From: Deltaproteobacteria bacterium
Lineage (GTDB): Bacteria; Myxococcota; Kuafuiibacteriia; Kuafuiibacteriales; Kuafuiibacteriaceae
DNA: 64,000 nt
Assembly: GCA_016713425.1 (NCBI GenBank)
Contig: JADJPE010000005.1
Coordinates: 2,170,001-2,234,000 of the forward strand
Direction of reading: 5' to 3'
The position numbers and the translations under genes were made by a program. Positions 1-8,066 of the stretch are shown one piece after another. Position 1 is the stretch's first letter. Each line of letters opens with the position of its first letter. A model generated the notes under the pieces. The model made no database searches. It saw nothing but the letters and a program-made list of their open reading frames with translations, and had not been told where the DNA came from.

Positions 1-1284
1 GATGCCCAAGACGAGCTCGTTTTCTTTGCGTCCGACGGGATCTACGCCCAGGCGTTTGCCGCCCGAAAGCCGGGGCGGCCGACCAAGATCGTCAACGTGC
101 CCACGCTCGCGGGCCGCGCCGACGAAGAAGAACTTCTCGCGTGGGATTTTCTGACGACCTTGGACGGCCCTTCGGATGGCCGTTCGGATGGCCGTTCGCG
201 CGTGCTCGTTGTGCCCACGCCTCGGGATCTCCAACTTTTTCGTGCCGAGCCCGGGGGGCTTTGGTCGCCTTGGGCCAAGCTCTCGCTGCAGACGTTCAGC
301 GACTACGATGCGGCTTCAGAGACCTATCGGCGCTCACGTCGTGGCGGCAGCTCGGGGCGGCAGTTTTCGCTTGCGGTCACGACGGTCGTGCCCAACGTCG
401 TCTTCATCGACCAAACGGGTGATGGGCGTCCCGATGTCGTCACGCACTTCGAGGATCGTATCGCGGTCTTTGCCCAGCGCGCCGACGGCTCGATGGCCCC
501 CGAGCCGACGTTCAGTCGATATTATGCGGTGAGAACCGACGAAGAGCTCGAGCGGCGGGATACCAGCATCGAGACGAAGATCGCGCAGCTCGATGCGGAC
601 GGCATCGCCGATCTGGCCATCACGAAGATCGGTGGTGGCATCACGACGTTGGCGACCGAGGTACGCTTGTTCCGCGGGGCCAAGGGCGGAGGTTTCGAAC
701 TCGAACCTGCCCAGTCCTTTCAGGACCCCGGATTCGCGGCGCTCGTCGATTTCGTCGATGTCGACGGCGATGGGCGGCTCGAAATGCTGCACCCCATGTC
801 CGCGGTCTCCGTCGTATCGATGACGCGGGCGATGTTGGCATCGGTCGTCTCCCTCGATGTTCGTATCCGACGACCGGATGCGGCGCCCCAACTCTTTGAA
901 CGTAAGCCCTCACAAACATTGAGTTCTCGGCTCGGGCTCGACCTCAGCGTTGGCGCGACGCTGCGAGGCGGGGGGCCGATGTTTGGGCACGACTTCGATG
1001 GTGACGGGCGGCCGGATGCCGTGTTGCCCGACGGCGGAGACAAGATGGTGCTTCATCGCGGGCGTGGTGGGGACCGGCAAGCGGGCACGGCACTTTTTGA
1101 GGATGAGGGCCACATTACGCTCGCGGCGCCTGGGAGCCACAAGACGTTCGCTTTGATGCCCGGGTCGGCGGTGGGTGGCGGTCCCGATGTTGTCGTCTAC
1201 TACGTCCAGCGACCCGAGCTGGGTGGGCGATTGGTCGTCTTTCGGAATGCGTTCCGCGCTGAGTCAACCACTTTGAATCGTTGA
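1..1284 (+). CDS. FG-GAP/VCBS repeat protein, 5' end outside window
   Basis: The frame is open from base 1 and ends in TGA at 1282, so the N-terminus lies outside the window. At least four calcium-binding FG-GAP/VCBS motifs are visible: DQTGDGRPDVV, DADGIADLAI, DVDGDGRLEML and DFDGDGRPDAV. These are the Asp/Gly loops of beta-propeller blades, so this is the C-terminal part of a probably secreted or surface propeller. Such propellers usually serve in adhesion or protein-protein contact; no enzymatic motif is seen. A run of three near-identical GAT-GGC-CGT-TCG units near 174-197 encodes a short DGRS repeat. The gene runs in the same direction as pal, about 40 bp upstream. The family call is secure; the ligand and role are unknown. 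Confidence 0.8.
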   Translation, partial: DAQDELVFFASDGIYAQAFAARKPGRPTKIVNVPTLAGRADEEELLAWDFLTTLDGPSDGRSDGRSRVLVVPTPRDLQLFRAEPGGLWSPWAKLSLQTFSDYDAASETYRRSRRGGSSGRQFSLAVTTVVPNVVFIDQTGDGRPDVVTHFEDRIAVFAQRADGSMAPEPTFSRYYAVRTDEELERRDTSIETKIAQLDADGIADLAITKIGGGITTLATEVRLFRGAKGGGFELEPAQSFQDPGFAALVDFVDVDGDGRLEMLHPMSAVSVVSMTRAMLASVVSLDVRIRRPDAAPQLFERKPSQTLSSRLGLDLSVGATLRGGGPMFGHDFDGDGRPDAVLPDGGDKMVLHRGRGGDRQAGTALFEDEGHITLAAPGSHKTFALMPGSAVGGGPDVVVYYVQRPELGGRLVVFRNAFRAESTTLNR

Positions 1285-1325
1285 CTTGCTCCGACTGTTT
1301 GACTACTTCCCAGTGCATGCAAGGC

Positions 1326-2108
1326 ATGCTTTCTCGACGCCGCGTATCCCGTTCTTGGGCCCTGTTTGCGCCGCTCATCTCGCTCGCTGTTCTGCTCTTC
1401 GCGGGCGGATGCGGGCCTAAGTATCCGAAATGCGAGACGGATGATCACTGCGCCGAAAAAGGCGAAGTTTGCGTCGAAGGTGTTTGCCAGCAGTGCCGCG
1501 ATGACTCGAACTGCGGCGAGGGGCAGCGGTGCGCGGGGGGGCGTTGTGAGGAGAAGCCGGAGTGCTCGACCAATAGCGATTGCTCCGACAACAAGATCTG
1601 TCGATCGGGTCGGTGTCAGATCGAGTGTGCGGCCGATGCCGACTGTGGCAGCGGTCTCAACTGCAAGGACAATCGCTGCGTCGATCCGCTCGCGTGCGCC
1701 ACGACGAGTGACTGCGAAGCCGGCATGAGCTGCATCTCGGGCCGTTGCTCCGAGCCGATCTCGGCTTCGCGATCGATGGGGTGCGACTATCCAACGGTTC
1801 GTTTTCCGTTCAACGAGGCCACGCTGAGCAGCGATGCCAAGGAGGGGCTGCAGGCGGTCGCGGATTGTCTCAAGTCACGATCGGGAACAATCGTGATCGA
1901 AGGACATTGCGATGAGCGCGGCACCGAGGAGTACAATCTGGCCTTGGGCGATCGCCGTGCCCGTGCCGTCAAGCAGTACCTCAACCGACTTGGTGTTTCG
2001 AACGGGAGCCTCGATGTCGTGAGCAAGGGCGAGACCGAGCCGCTGGATCCAGGGCACAATGAATCGGCCTGGGAGAAGAACCGGCGCGCCGAGTTCATCG
2101 ATCGCTAA
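1326..2108 (+). CDS. pal: Peptidoglycan-associated lipoprotein (Pal) with Cys-rich N-terminal repeats
   Basis: Pal/OmpA-family lipoprotein. The C-terminal ~110 residues are a standard Pal domain: VRFPFNEATLSSDA, then EGHCDERGTEEYNLALGDRR and ENRRAEF-like KNRRAEF, which bind peptidoglycan diaminopimelate and link the outer membrane to the wall in the Tol-Pal complex. I chose ATG 1326 because it begins a lipoprotein signal (Arg-rich start, hydrophobic core, LLFAGGC, Cys29). A TTG at 1281 would extend it by 15 residues without improving the signal. Unusual for Pal, residues ~32-140 hold five or so Cys-rich EGF/Dickkopf-like units of the form CxxDxxCxxGxxCxxGxC. The next gene is CpoB/YbgF, the usual Pal neighbour, which supports the assignment. 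TolQRAB are not in the window. Confidence 0.9.
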   Translation: MLSRRRVSRSWALFAPLISLAVLLFAGGCGPKYPKCETDDHCAEKGEVCVEGVCQQCRDDSNCGEGQRCAGGRCEEKPECSTNSDCSDNKICRSGRCQIECAADADCGSGLNCKDNRCVDPLACATTSDCEAGMSCISGRCSEPISASRSMGCDYPTVRFPFNEATLSSDAKEGLQAVADCLKSRSGTIVIEGHCDERGTEEYNLALGDRRARAVKQYLNRLGVSNGSLDVVSKGETEPLDPGHNESAWEKNRRAEFIDR

Positions 2109-2288
2109 GACCACGACTCAGGCGCGTTCGCGGGGTCGTGTGCGTTTGCGCGGTCAGGATTCGCTCGGTCGCCTGCCTTCTCTTTGTAAGCAAGCGCGCA
2201 AGCGGACCACCCATCGGCGTCGCCGTTGTTCCCGGAACCCGGGCAGTGCGCGGCGCCTTCGCTGGGCGGTGCGTTCACGGAGGACGAG

Positions 2289-3128
2289 TTGAGTAATCGA
2301 ATCATGGCGGCGCCAGTCCTGGCGGCCTTCTTCTTCACGGGCTGCTCCTACTATTCGCAGCAGGATGGCGAGCGGCTCCACAATGAGGTCTACGCCTTGC
2401 TGACCCAGGTCAACGCCATGCAGCAGGCCATCACAGAGCAGCAATCCAAGGTCGATTCCATGTCGCGGGAGGTCTCAGACCTCAGCAGCAGCTCACGCCG
2501 AAACAGTGCTGACTTCGGTGTGTCGATCGACGAGATGCGGGAGGAGTTTGCGCGGATGCGTGGCGCTGTGGATTCCTTCCAAGAGCGGGTCAGCACGCTC
2601 GAGGCCGGGTTCAGCAAGGTCCAAGAGGAGCTCGACCTGCGGTTTTCCAACCTGGCTGAGCAGACGAAGATCGACCAGGCCAAGAGCGAGGCAGAAAAAC
2701 AGGCTGCGATCGAGGAAACGAAACGGCGCGAGCAACTGCTTGCCGATCCGAGCCGGTTGTTTACCGAGACGGCAAAGGATATTCGCGGTGGTCGACCAAC
2801 GGAAGCGCGGAAACTCCTCCGTGACTTCGTGATTCGAGCGCAGCAAGAGAGCCGTTTGAAGAGCCATCTCGCGCAGGCCCAGTACCTCATCGGCGAGTCG
2901 TACTTCGCTGAAGGGCGCTATCAGAATGCGGCCGCAGAGTACAATACGGTTCGCAAGAACTGGACGAAGTCATCGCTCGTTCCCGATGCGCTCTACAAGC
3001 TTGGGCTTTGTTTCGAAAATCTCAAGCTCCCCGCGGATGCCAAGCTGTTCTATCGAACTGTGACTCAGAAGTATCCGAAGGCCGCAGTGGCAAAAGACGC
3101 GGCAAGGCGCCTGAAGCAGCTCCCCTGA
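2289..3128 (+). CDS. cpoB: CpoB/YbgF-like Tol-Pal accessory protein (lipoprotein)
   Basis: YbgF/CpoB family, the periplasmic TPR protein that works with Tol-Pal and coordinates wall synthesis with outer-membrane constriction. The start is TTG 2289, placed 5 nt after a strong GGAGG (2279-2283). It gives a short lipoprotein signal ending FFFTGC (Cys19), whereas E. coli CpoB has an ordinary signal peptide. Residues ~25-150 form a long heptad-rich coiled coil that matches the trimerisation region. The C-terminal ~120 residues hold TPR-like helices (YLIGESYFAEGRYQNAAAEY, ALYKLGLCFENLKLPADAK, FYRTVTQKYPKAAVA). Position directly after pal supports the call. The earlier ATG-like codons upstream of 2289 lack a ribosome site. 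Lipidation is inferred from the lipobox only. Confidence 0.85.
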   Translation: MSNRIMAAPVLAAFFFTGCSYYSQQDGERLHNEVYALLTQVNAMQQAITEQQSKVDSMSREVSDLSSSSRRNSADFGVSIDEMREEFARMRGAVDSFQERVSTLEAGFSKVQEELDLRFSNLAEQTKIDQAKSEAEKQAAIEETKRREQLLADPSRLFTETAKDIRGGRPTEARKLLRDFVIRAQQESRLKSHLAQAQYLIGESYFAEGRYQNAAAEYNTVRKNWTKSSLVPDALYKLGLCFENLKLPADAKLFYRTVTQKYPKAAVAKDAARRLKQLP

Positions 3129-3130
3129 CC

Positions 3131-4885
3131 GTGCGTTGTCTCGTGCTTCTCGGTCTCTTGGCCTTCTCGGCCTGCGCCGACGAGCATCGGTCAACGAGTC
3201 ATGACGCCGTTTCGACAGTGGTTGGCGTGACGGACGCTTCGACTTCCGACGTTCTTTCCTCCCATGGGTCGACGTCTGGCGATCCGATGTCCCGCGGGGC
3301 TTCTTCGGCGCTCGCGGCAGCGCCCGGGGGTGCTGCGCACGATGGCGCGTTTGCGCTTGTCTTGGCGACGGGCAATGTCGGGGGTCGCGTCGACGGTTGC
3401 GGAGGGCTTGAACACAGGATGGCCAGCGTTGCGCGCGAACGTGCTTCGTCGCACGATCGAACGCTCGTGCTCGATGCCGGCGACGCGTTCTTCTCGACCA
3501 CGGTGTTGAGTCCGGTCGACGCTGTCCGCAAGCGCATGTCGTCCCTTCTACTGGCCGACGCGCTTCGAGAGATGCAGATCTCCGCCATGGTCGTGGGCGA
3601 GCACGATCTTGCGCTCGGCACCGATTGGTTATGGGGGCTGGCCGAGCGAAGTGAGCTGGTTCTGCTTGCGGCGAATCTTTCGCCGGCCGGCTCGAACACC
3701 CGCGCGTTTCCGGCGTTCGCGATCGTCGAACGTGGTGGCGTCAAGTTTGGCATCGTCGGTCTTGGGCCCAAACATCTGCCCGCGCGCACCGACTTGGGGC
3801 TCGAAGCTCGTGCTGAGCAAAGCGGGCTCGTGTTGGCGCAAGCGGCGCAGGCGGCTCGAGCCGCCGGGGGAGAGGTGGTCATCGCGCTCGTTCGACGTGA
3901 GATTGAGGCGGCGCGGCGGATTCTCGCGGCGCGCCCGCCTGGCCTCATCCAAGTCGCGATTGTCTCCGACGAGGCGCGGGCCCGTCCGCTCGAGATCCTC
4001 CGACCGTCCGGGGTCGCCATCGTCGAACCGGGTTCCGGTGGATGCCAACTCGTGCGGCTCGAGTTCGCCCTAGGGAAGGGGGCTGTGTCGCCTCCCAGCG
4101 CTCCGCAACACGAAGAGGACATGGCATCATTTTCGACGATGGAACATGGCTTCATCCGTCTCGAACCGCCCCGCGGATCGCCACCCACGCGACAGGCTTT
4201 GCTCATTCGCGGGTCCATCATCGAGCTGAGTCGCGACGAAAAAGAGACGCGCGCGCCCTCAGGAAAGACAGGAACGCCTGGCACGACCGGACCGACGGGA
4301 ACGCCTGACACGACGGGAACGACAGGACCGACAGGACCGACAGGAACGCCGGGCACGAAGGGAACGACAGGACCGACGGGCGCGACGGGAACGCCGGGCA
4401 CGAAGGGAACGACAGGACCGACGGGCGCGAAGGGTGTTGCGGCGGGCGGCGGCGGCCCGGTTCGCTTCGTGGGCAGTGCGGCGTGCCGACCTTGTCATGA
4501 GCCCGCCTATCGAGCTTGGCGCGCGAGTCGGCATGCGCGCGCATGGAAGACGCTTGTCGGTGTGAAGCAGTCTGCGAACCTCGATTGTCTACCGTGCCAT
4601 GCGACGGGGTTCGGTCTCGAGGGCGGTCCGAGCGACGCGCAGGCTTTGCGTGGTCTCAGTTCCGTGGGTTGTGAATCTTGCCACGGCGCGGGTTCGGCTC
4701 ATGTGGCGATGCCCGAACATCCAGGGTATGAAACGAGCCCGAACATCGAAGCGGAGTGCCGGTATTGTCATCGCGCGCAGGCCGACCAGCGGGCCTTTTC
4801 GTTTCGTGCGCGGTTGAGTGAGGTCTTGGGAGCAGGTCACGGGGCGCGACTTTTGCGTCGTCGACCTGGCGTTTCGCCGAGGTGA
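3131..4885 (+). CDS. UshA-like domain lipoprotein fused to tetraheme cytochrome c via collagen-like linker
   Basis: GTG 3131 lies 2 bp after the cpoB stop and opens a lipoprotein signal (LLGLLAFSAC, Cys15). Residues ~70-310 resemble the N-terminal domain of UshA-like proteins (TGNVGGRVDGCGG, LVLDAGDAFF, VVGEHDLALG, FGIVGLG). The canonical metallophosphoesterase Asp-x-His and GGHTH ligands are absent, so catalysis is doubtful. Residues ~378-437 are Gly-x-y collagen-like triplets. Residues ~450-580 carry four haem c sites, CRPCH, CLPCH, CESCH and CRYCH, with spacing and surrounding residues (SRHARAW, EVLGAGHG) like cytochrome c554-type domains. It is probably an outer-membrane-anchored electron carrier. 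UshA-like/c554 fusions are, to my knowledge, found in deltaproteobacteria; the collagen-like linker looks special to this gene. Confidence 0.8.
   Translation: MRCLVLLGLLAFSACADEHRSTSHDAVSTVVGVTDASTSDVLSSHGSTSGDPMSRGASSALAAAPGGAAHDGAFALVLATGNVGGRVDGCGGLEHRMASVARERASSHDRTLVLDAGDAFFSTTVLSPVDAVRKRMSSLLLADALREMQISAMVVGEHDLALGTDWLWGLAERSELVLLAANLSPAGSNTRAFPAFAIVERGGVKFGIVGLGPKHLPARTDLGLEARAEQSGLVLAQAAQAARAAGGEVVIALVRREIEAARRILAARPPGLIQVAIVSDEARARPLEILRPSGVAIVEPGSGGCQLVRLEFALGKGAVSPPSAPQHEEDMASFSTMEHGFIRLEPPRGSPPTRQALLIRGSIIELSRDEKETRAPSGKTGTPGTTGPTGTPDTTGTTGPTGPTGTPGTKGTTGPTGATGTPGTKGTTGPTGAKGVAAGGGGPVRFVGSAACRPCHEPAYRAWRASRHARAWKTLVGVKQSANLDCLPCHATGFGLEGGPSDAQALRGLSSVGCESCHGAGSAHVAMPEHPGYETSPNIEAECRYCHRAQADQRAFSFRARLSEVLGAGHGARLLRRRPGVSPR
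4262..4437 (+). repeat. Collagen-like Gly-x-y coding repeat
   Basis: Twenty successive triplets follow the Gly-x-y rule (GTP, GTT, GPT, GTK, GAT, GAK) with one Asp-for-Gly break (DTT). The DNA is built from 9-bp and longer 36-bp units such as GGAACGACAGGACCGACG, so it is an in-frame minisatellite. It separates the UshA-like and cytochrome domains of the lipoprotein. Confidence 0.9.
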
Positions 4886-4904
4886 CTCGTAGACTTCGGC
4901 CGCA

Positions 4905-5705
4905 ATGAAGCTGTCGCCCATCTTTGTTGGGGGTGCGGGTCGTTCAGGTACGACCTTGCTTCGGGTCATCCTCGACGCCCATCCGTCGATCGCGTGTGGT
5001 CCGGAGCTGAAGATCACGCCGGCCCTGTGCCAGCTTTGGCTCAACTTGCAGACCGCGTTCTTGCCTGCACTCGAGGCTTATGGTGCAGGTGCTGAGGACG
5101 TGAACGACGCCGTTGCGGGTATGCTCGGCCGTTTTCTGGGGCCCTATCTCTCGCGAAGCCAGAAGTCACGCATTGCCGAGAAATCACCAAACAACGTGTT
5201 CTTCTTTGAGCACCTTCACCTCATTTTTCCCGAGAGTCCTCTCGTGCACGTGATCCGCGATGGGCGTGACGTGGTGTGCTCGCTTCTCACGATGAACTGG
5301 GTCGACCCGACGACAGGCGCGCCCATTGACTACACCCGCGACGTACAGAAGGCGGCGGAGTACTGGGTGAAGGCTGTCCGAGCCGGACGAACGGCGGAGA
5401 AGAACGTCGAGGGGCGTTGCTTCGAGCTTCGCTATGAACGGCTCGTTGCCGACCCCGAACCCACGCTCCGAGCGCTGTTCACATTCCTTGACGAACCCTG
5501 GGACGCCCGCGTTCTTCGGTACCATGAAGACAAGCATCGAAATCTTGCCGGTGAGTCGAGCGCAACGCAGGTTTCGAAGCCGATCTATGCAGCGGCTTCC
5601 GGGCGTTGGTCCAGAGATCTGACGGCGGCACAAAAGGCGATTGTCAAAGACGTGGCAGGACCCCTCTTGATCGAGTTGGGCTATGCCACGGACCTCGATT
5701 GGTGA
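4905..5705 (+). CDS. Sulfotransferase family protein
   Basis: A 266-residue protein beginning MKLSPIFVGGAGRSGTTLLR. This is the PAPS 5'-phosphosulfate loop of the bacterial sulfotransferase fold (GxxRSGTTLL). HVIRDGRDVVCSL matches the 3'-phosphate-binding motif that follows strand 5. FELRYERLVADPEPTLRALF and the basic C-terminal stretch are also typical. Family members move the sulfuryl group from PAPS to a hydroxyl on a small molecule, sugar or tyrosine; the acceptor cannot be read from sequence. There is no signal peptide or membrane helix, so it is cytoplasmic. Its 3' end overlaps the possible ATG start of the MarC-family gene by 23 bp, suggesting co-transcription. Confidence 0.85.
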   Translation: MKLSPIFVGGAGRSGTTLLRVILDAHPSIACGPELKITPALCQLWLNLQTAFLPALEAYGAGAEDVNDAVAGMLGRFLGPYLSRSQKSRIAEKSPNNVFFFEHLHLIFPESPLVHVIRDGRDVVCSLLTMNWVDPTTGAPIDYTRDVQKAAEYWVKAVRAGRTAEKNVEGRCFELRYERLVADPEPTLRALFTFLDEPWDARVLRYHEDKHRNLAGESSATQVSKPIYAAASGRWSRDLTAAQKAIVKDVAGPLLIELGYATDLDW

Positions 5706-6309
5706 TGCTGTGTTTGAGATCGTTACCCAGACGGCAGAAGTTTTCGTGCCCATCTTTGTGGCGATGAGTCCACTGACCGTCCTACCCATCTTCCTTTCGA
5801 TGACCGAAGACATGACGCACGCGGAACGTGGTTCGATCTCGCGGCGCGCCGTGGTGACCGCGTTCTTCGTAGCTCTTGTCATCGTTGCCTCGGGTCAGGC
5901 GATCTTTCGGTTTCTTTCCATTACGGTCGATGATCTCCGGGTCGCGGGCGGCGTGATTCTCTTCATCCTGGCCCTCCACGACTTGGTGCTCGCCCGCGAA
6001 GACCGAAAGCGCGCCGAGGTTGGGCAGGACGCCGGCGTCGTCCCACTGGGCACGCCGCTCATCGTCGGCCCGGCGACCATGACGGCCTGTGTCGTGCTTG
6101 CGGATACACACGGGCGGCTGCCTGTCTTCTTTTCGCTCACCCTCAACCTGATCTTGACCGCGGTGATGCTGCACTATGCCGACCGCCTTCACAGCTTCGT
6201 GCGCCCATCCTATGTGCGCGCGTTTGGAAAGGTTATGTCGTTGTTCTTGGCGGCCATCGCGGTCGCCATGCTGCGCACCGGCATTTCGGCCTTCATCCGA
6301 GGTCGTTGA
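5683..6309 (+). CDS. MarC family integral membrane protein
   Basis: A ~200-residue membrane protein with six hydrophobic helices. It has the MarC-family signature near the start (VAMSPLTVLPIFLSMT, compare VDPxGxxPxFLxLT) and later a conserved LGTPLIVGPATMTACVV block, like the PLLAGPGTI motif of MarC. Members resemble small transporters but have no proven substrate; early links to multiple antibiotic resistance were not upheld. The start is uncertain. ATG 5683 overlaps the sulfotransferase gene; GTG 5710 would begin VFEIVTQTAEVF and give a more typical N-terminus. Neither has a convincing ribosome site. Confidence 0.85.
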   Translation: MPRTSIGDAVFEIVTQTAEVFVPIFVAMSPLTVLPIFLSMTEDMTHAERGSISRRAVVTAFFVALVIVASGQAIFRFLSITVDDLRVAGGVILFILALHDLVLAREDRKRAEVGQDAGVVPLGTPLIVGPATMTACVVLADTHGRLPVFFSLTLNLILTAVMLHYADRLHSFVRPSYVRAFGKVMSLFLAAIAVAMLRTGISAFIRGR

Positions 6310-6494
6310 GACCCGAATCGGAAGTGCCCTTATTTATTCGAGATTTTGTCGCATTTGTCGCAACAATCCGACTCGCTCGCCGAGAACTCCTCTGGGCCCG
6401 GCTCTTCGGTGCACGCAGTGTGCGGTGCCGTATGGTGCCGTGCCGGGTGCCGGGGAAACGTGCGCGGTGCACGAGCCGAACCTCTGCGGGGACG

Positions 6495-8066
6495 ATGAAC
6501 GCTGTAGATGACCGAAAACCCGCGGTAACTGTCGCCAGCCGCGCCCGCAGAACCGCGGCGCGCCGGTCCGCGGGGGTGCATGCGCCTCAGGCGGCGAAGG
6601 AGACGAACGCTGAGACCAGGTTTTCGCACCGCGGTTATACGCCGCCGGAGCGTCTCGCGTCGGAGCGTCTCGCGTCGGAACGTCTTGCATCGGAACGTCT
6701 TGCGTCGGAGCGTCTCGCGCCGGAGCGTCTCGCGCCGGAGCGTCTCGCGTCGGAGCGTTTCGCGTCGGAGCGTCTTCCGTCCGAGCGCCTTTCTCCCGGT
6801 CATGCGACGCGGCTGCATGCTCGCGTGCAGACGCACCTTCGGGATCCTCATCGCGCTCCTACGCGTCGAGATCTTCAGCACCTCAACCGGACGATCCATG
6901 ACCTCACGAACCGCATCGCGGACGTCGAGCTTCTCGAGCTCGAGCTTCGGGCTCAGCGAGCGCCTCGGGTGTGGGGTCGCGCGAATCGTGTGGCGCGGCG
7001 TCGTACGCTGCTCGAGGGCGAACTTCTCCAATACGACCATCGACGCGCGGCCGTTGCCTCAAAACTGGTGAACCTGGATCAGACGGATCGTTCAGGCGTT
7101 CGGGTGACCGTTGGCCTCGCCGCCGGTGAGCCCCTCGTTTGGGGAGTGAAGCCGAGAGCGATCTTCTCGTGTGGTCCTCGCGACGTCGAGACGGGAGAGC
7201 GGCCTTGTCAGTGGAACGCAAGCGTCTATGGGTCCGTTCCGGTGGGCCATGTGAGCTACACGGGGGGCCGTGATGGTGGGTCTGGCCTCGGTCTGAATGC
7301 ACCCTATTCCTGGGTCGGGGACGACGGCGTATTCGGGAAACGGGCTGGCTTTTACCTCGAATGTCTCGGCGGCGTTTGCTTCGGTGAACACGGCGAGATT
7401 GGGTTCGATGCTTACATTCCGCTGCCGATGCCGGGGACATTCTTCGACGTCGAGTTGTACTTCCGACATCCCGCGTTGCTTCCCATCGCCCGCCGCGGAG
7501 TCCGGTGGTTTGAGCACCTGAACAATTCTGCGCGTGGACTTCGAGAGAAACTGGTGACGCATACCGATGTCGGTGACGTCGTGAAGCTGGCGAAAGATGT
7601 CGGACGCATTCTCAAGCGGGCGTTCGAGCAGCGCCTCGAGCGGCGGCCGGCATGGGCACGCTTCGTCCACCGACCCGCACCTCAGCGTTCGAGACGCGCG
7701 CGTCGGGCTCGTGCATGTGCGCGCGTCGAAGCCCGACGTTTGGCGGTCCGTTTAGCTCGCGGGGGTCCCGGCTCCGGCTCTGGCTCTGGCTCGGCGTCGG
7801 TCGACGTCGCGCCGCTGGTCGAGAAGGCGTTGGCGATCAGCCAGACGCTCGACCATCATCGCGACCTGCTCAAGGCTGACGCTGAACGCCTGCCGGCGGA
7901 CACGCTTGCCGCGAGGACGAACGAGGCTGAGCTCGCCCTGGTTGCCGATGCGCTCGATGTCCTCGACTCGGCGCTCGAGGTTCAAGGTGCTTCGAGTGGG
8001 CAGCTGGCCTCATTCGACCGTCACAAGACCGATGTTGTTCGGGTTGAAGCCCACACCCTGATTTGA
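6495..8066 (+). CDS. Hypothetical protein with SERLA pentapeptide repeats
   Basis: I do not recognise this ~523-residue protein. ATG 6495, preceded by GGGGA, is preferred over the further upstream in-frame start at 6306. Visible parts are an Arg/Ala-rich basic N-terminus; ten ERLAS-type 5-residue repeats (residues ~52-101); a helical, coiled-coil-prone stretch (~115-190); a Gly/aromatic-rich, probably beta region with four Cys (~195-330, containing FSCGPRD, NAPYSWVGDDG and YLECLGGVCFGEHG); another helical part; an Arg-rich stretch followed by a Gly-Ser repeat; and a helical C-terminus. There is no signal peptide or membrane helix. Its last 57 bp overlap the end of the convergent lamin-tail gene. 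Codon use is like the neighbours, so it is likely expressed. Confidence 0.6.
   Translation: MNAVDDRKPAVTVASRARRTAARRSAGVHAPQAAKETNAETRFSHRGYTPPERLASERLASERLASERLASERLAPERLAPERLASERFASERLPSERLSPGHATRLHARVQTHLRDPHRAPTRRDLQHLNRTIHDLTNRIADVELLELELRAQRAPRVWGRANRVARRRTLLEGELLQYDHRRAAVASKLVNLDQTDRSGVRVTVGLAAGEPLVWGVKPRAIFSCGPRDVETGERPCQWNASVYGSVPVGHVSYTGGRDGGSGLGLNAPYSWVGDDGVFGKRAGFYLECLGGVCFGEHGEIGFDAYIPLPMPGTFFDVELYFRHPALLPIARRGVRWFEHLNNSARGLREKLVTHTDVGDVVKLAKDVGRILKRAFEQRLERRPAWARFVHRPAPQRSRRARRARACARVEARRLAVRLARGGPGSGSGSGSASVDVAPLVEKALAISQTLDHHRDLLKADAERLPADTLAARTNEAELALVADALDVLDSALEVQGASSGQLASFDRHKTDVVRVEAHTLI
6648..6797 (+). repeat. 15-bp tandem repeat, ten units, in frame
   Basis: Ten imperfect 15-bp units (consensus GAGCGTCTCGCGTCG) run head to tail and encode ERLAS, ERLAP, ERFAS, ERLPS and ERLSP. 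Units near the start are most alike; the last three have diverged. Unit changes would keep the frame of the host gene. Confidence 0.95.

Noticed and set aside
4218..4544. Minus-strand repetitive frames opposite the collagen-like region
   Set aside because: They exist only because the repeat has no stops on either strand; Arg/Ser-rich and without homology or start signals.
6330..7040. Minus-strand frame with RRETL repeats opposite the SERLA repeat
   Set aside because: It is the antisense image of the 15-bp repeat; no ribosome site, and the plus-strand frame continues into a longer structured protein.
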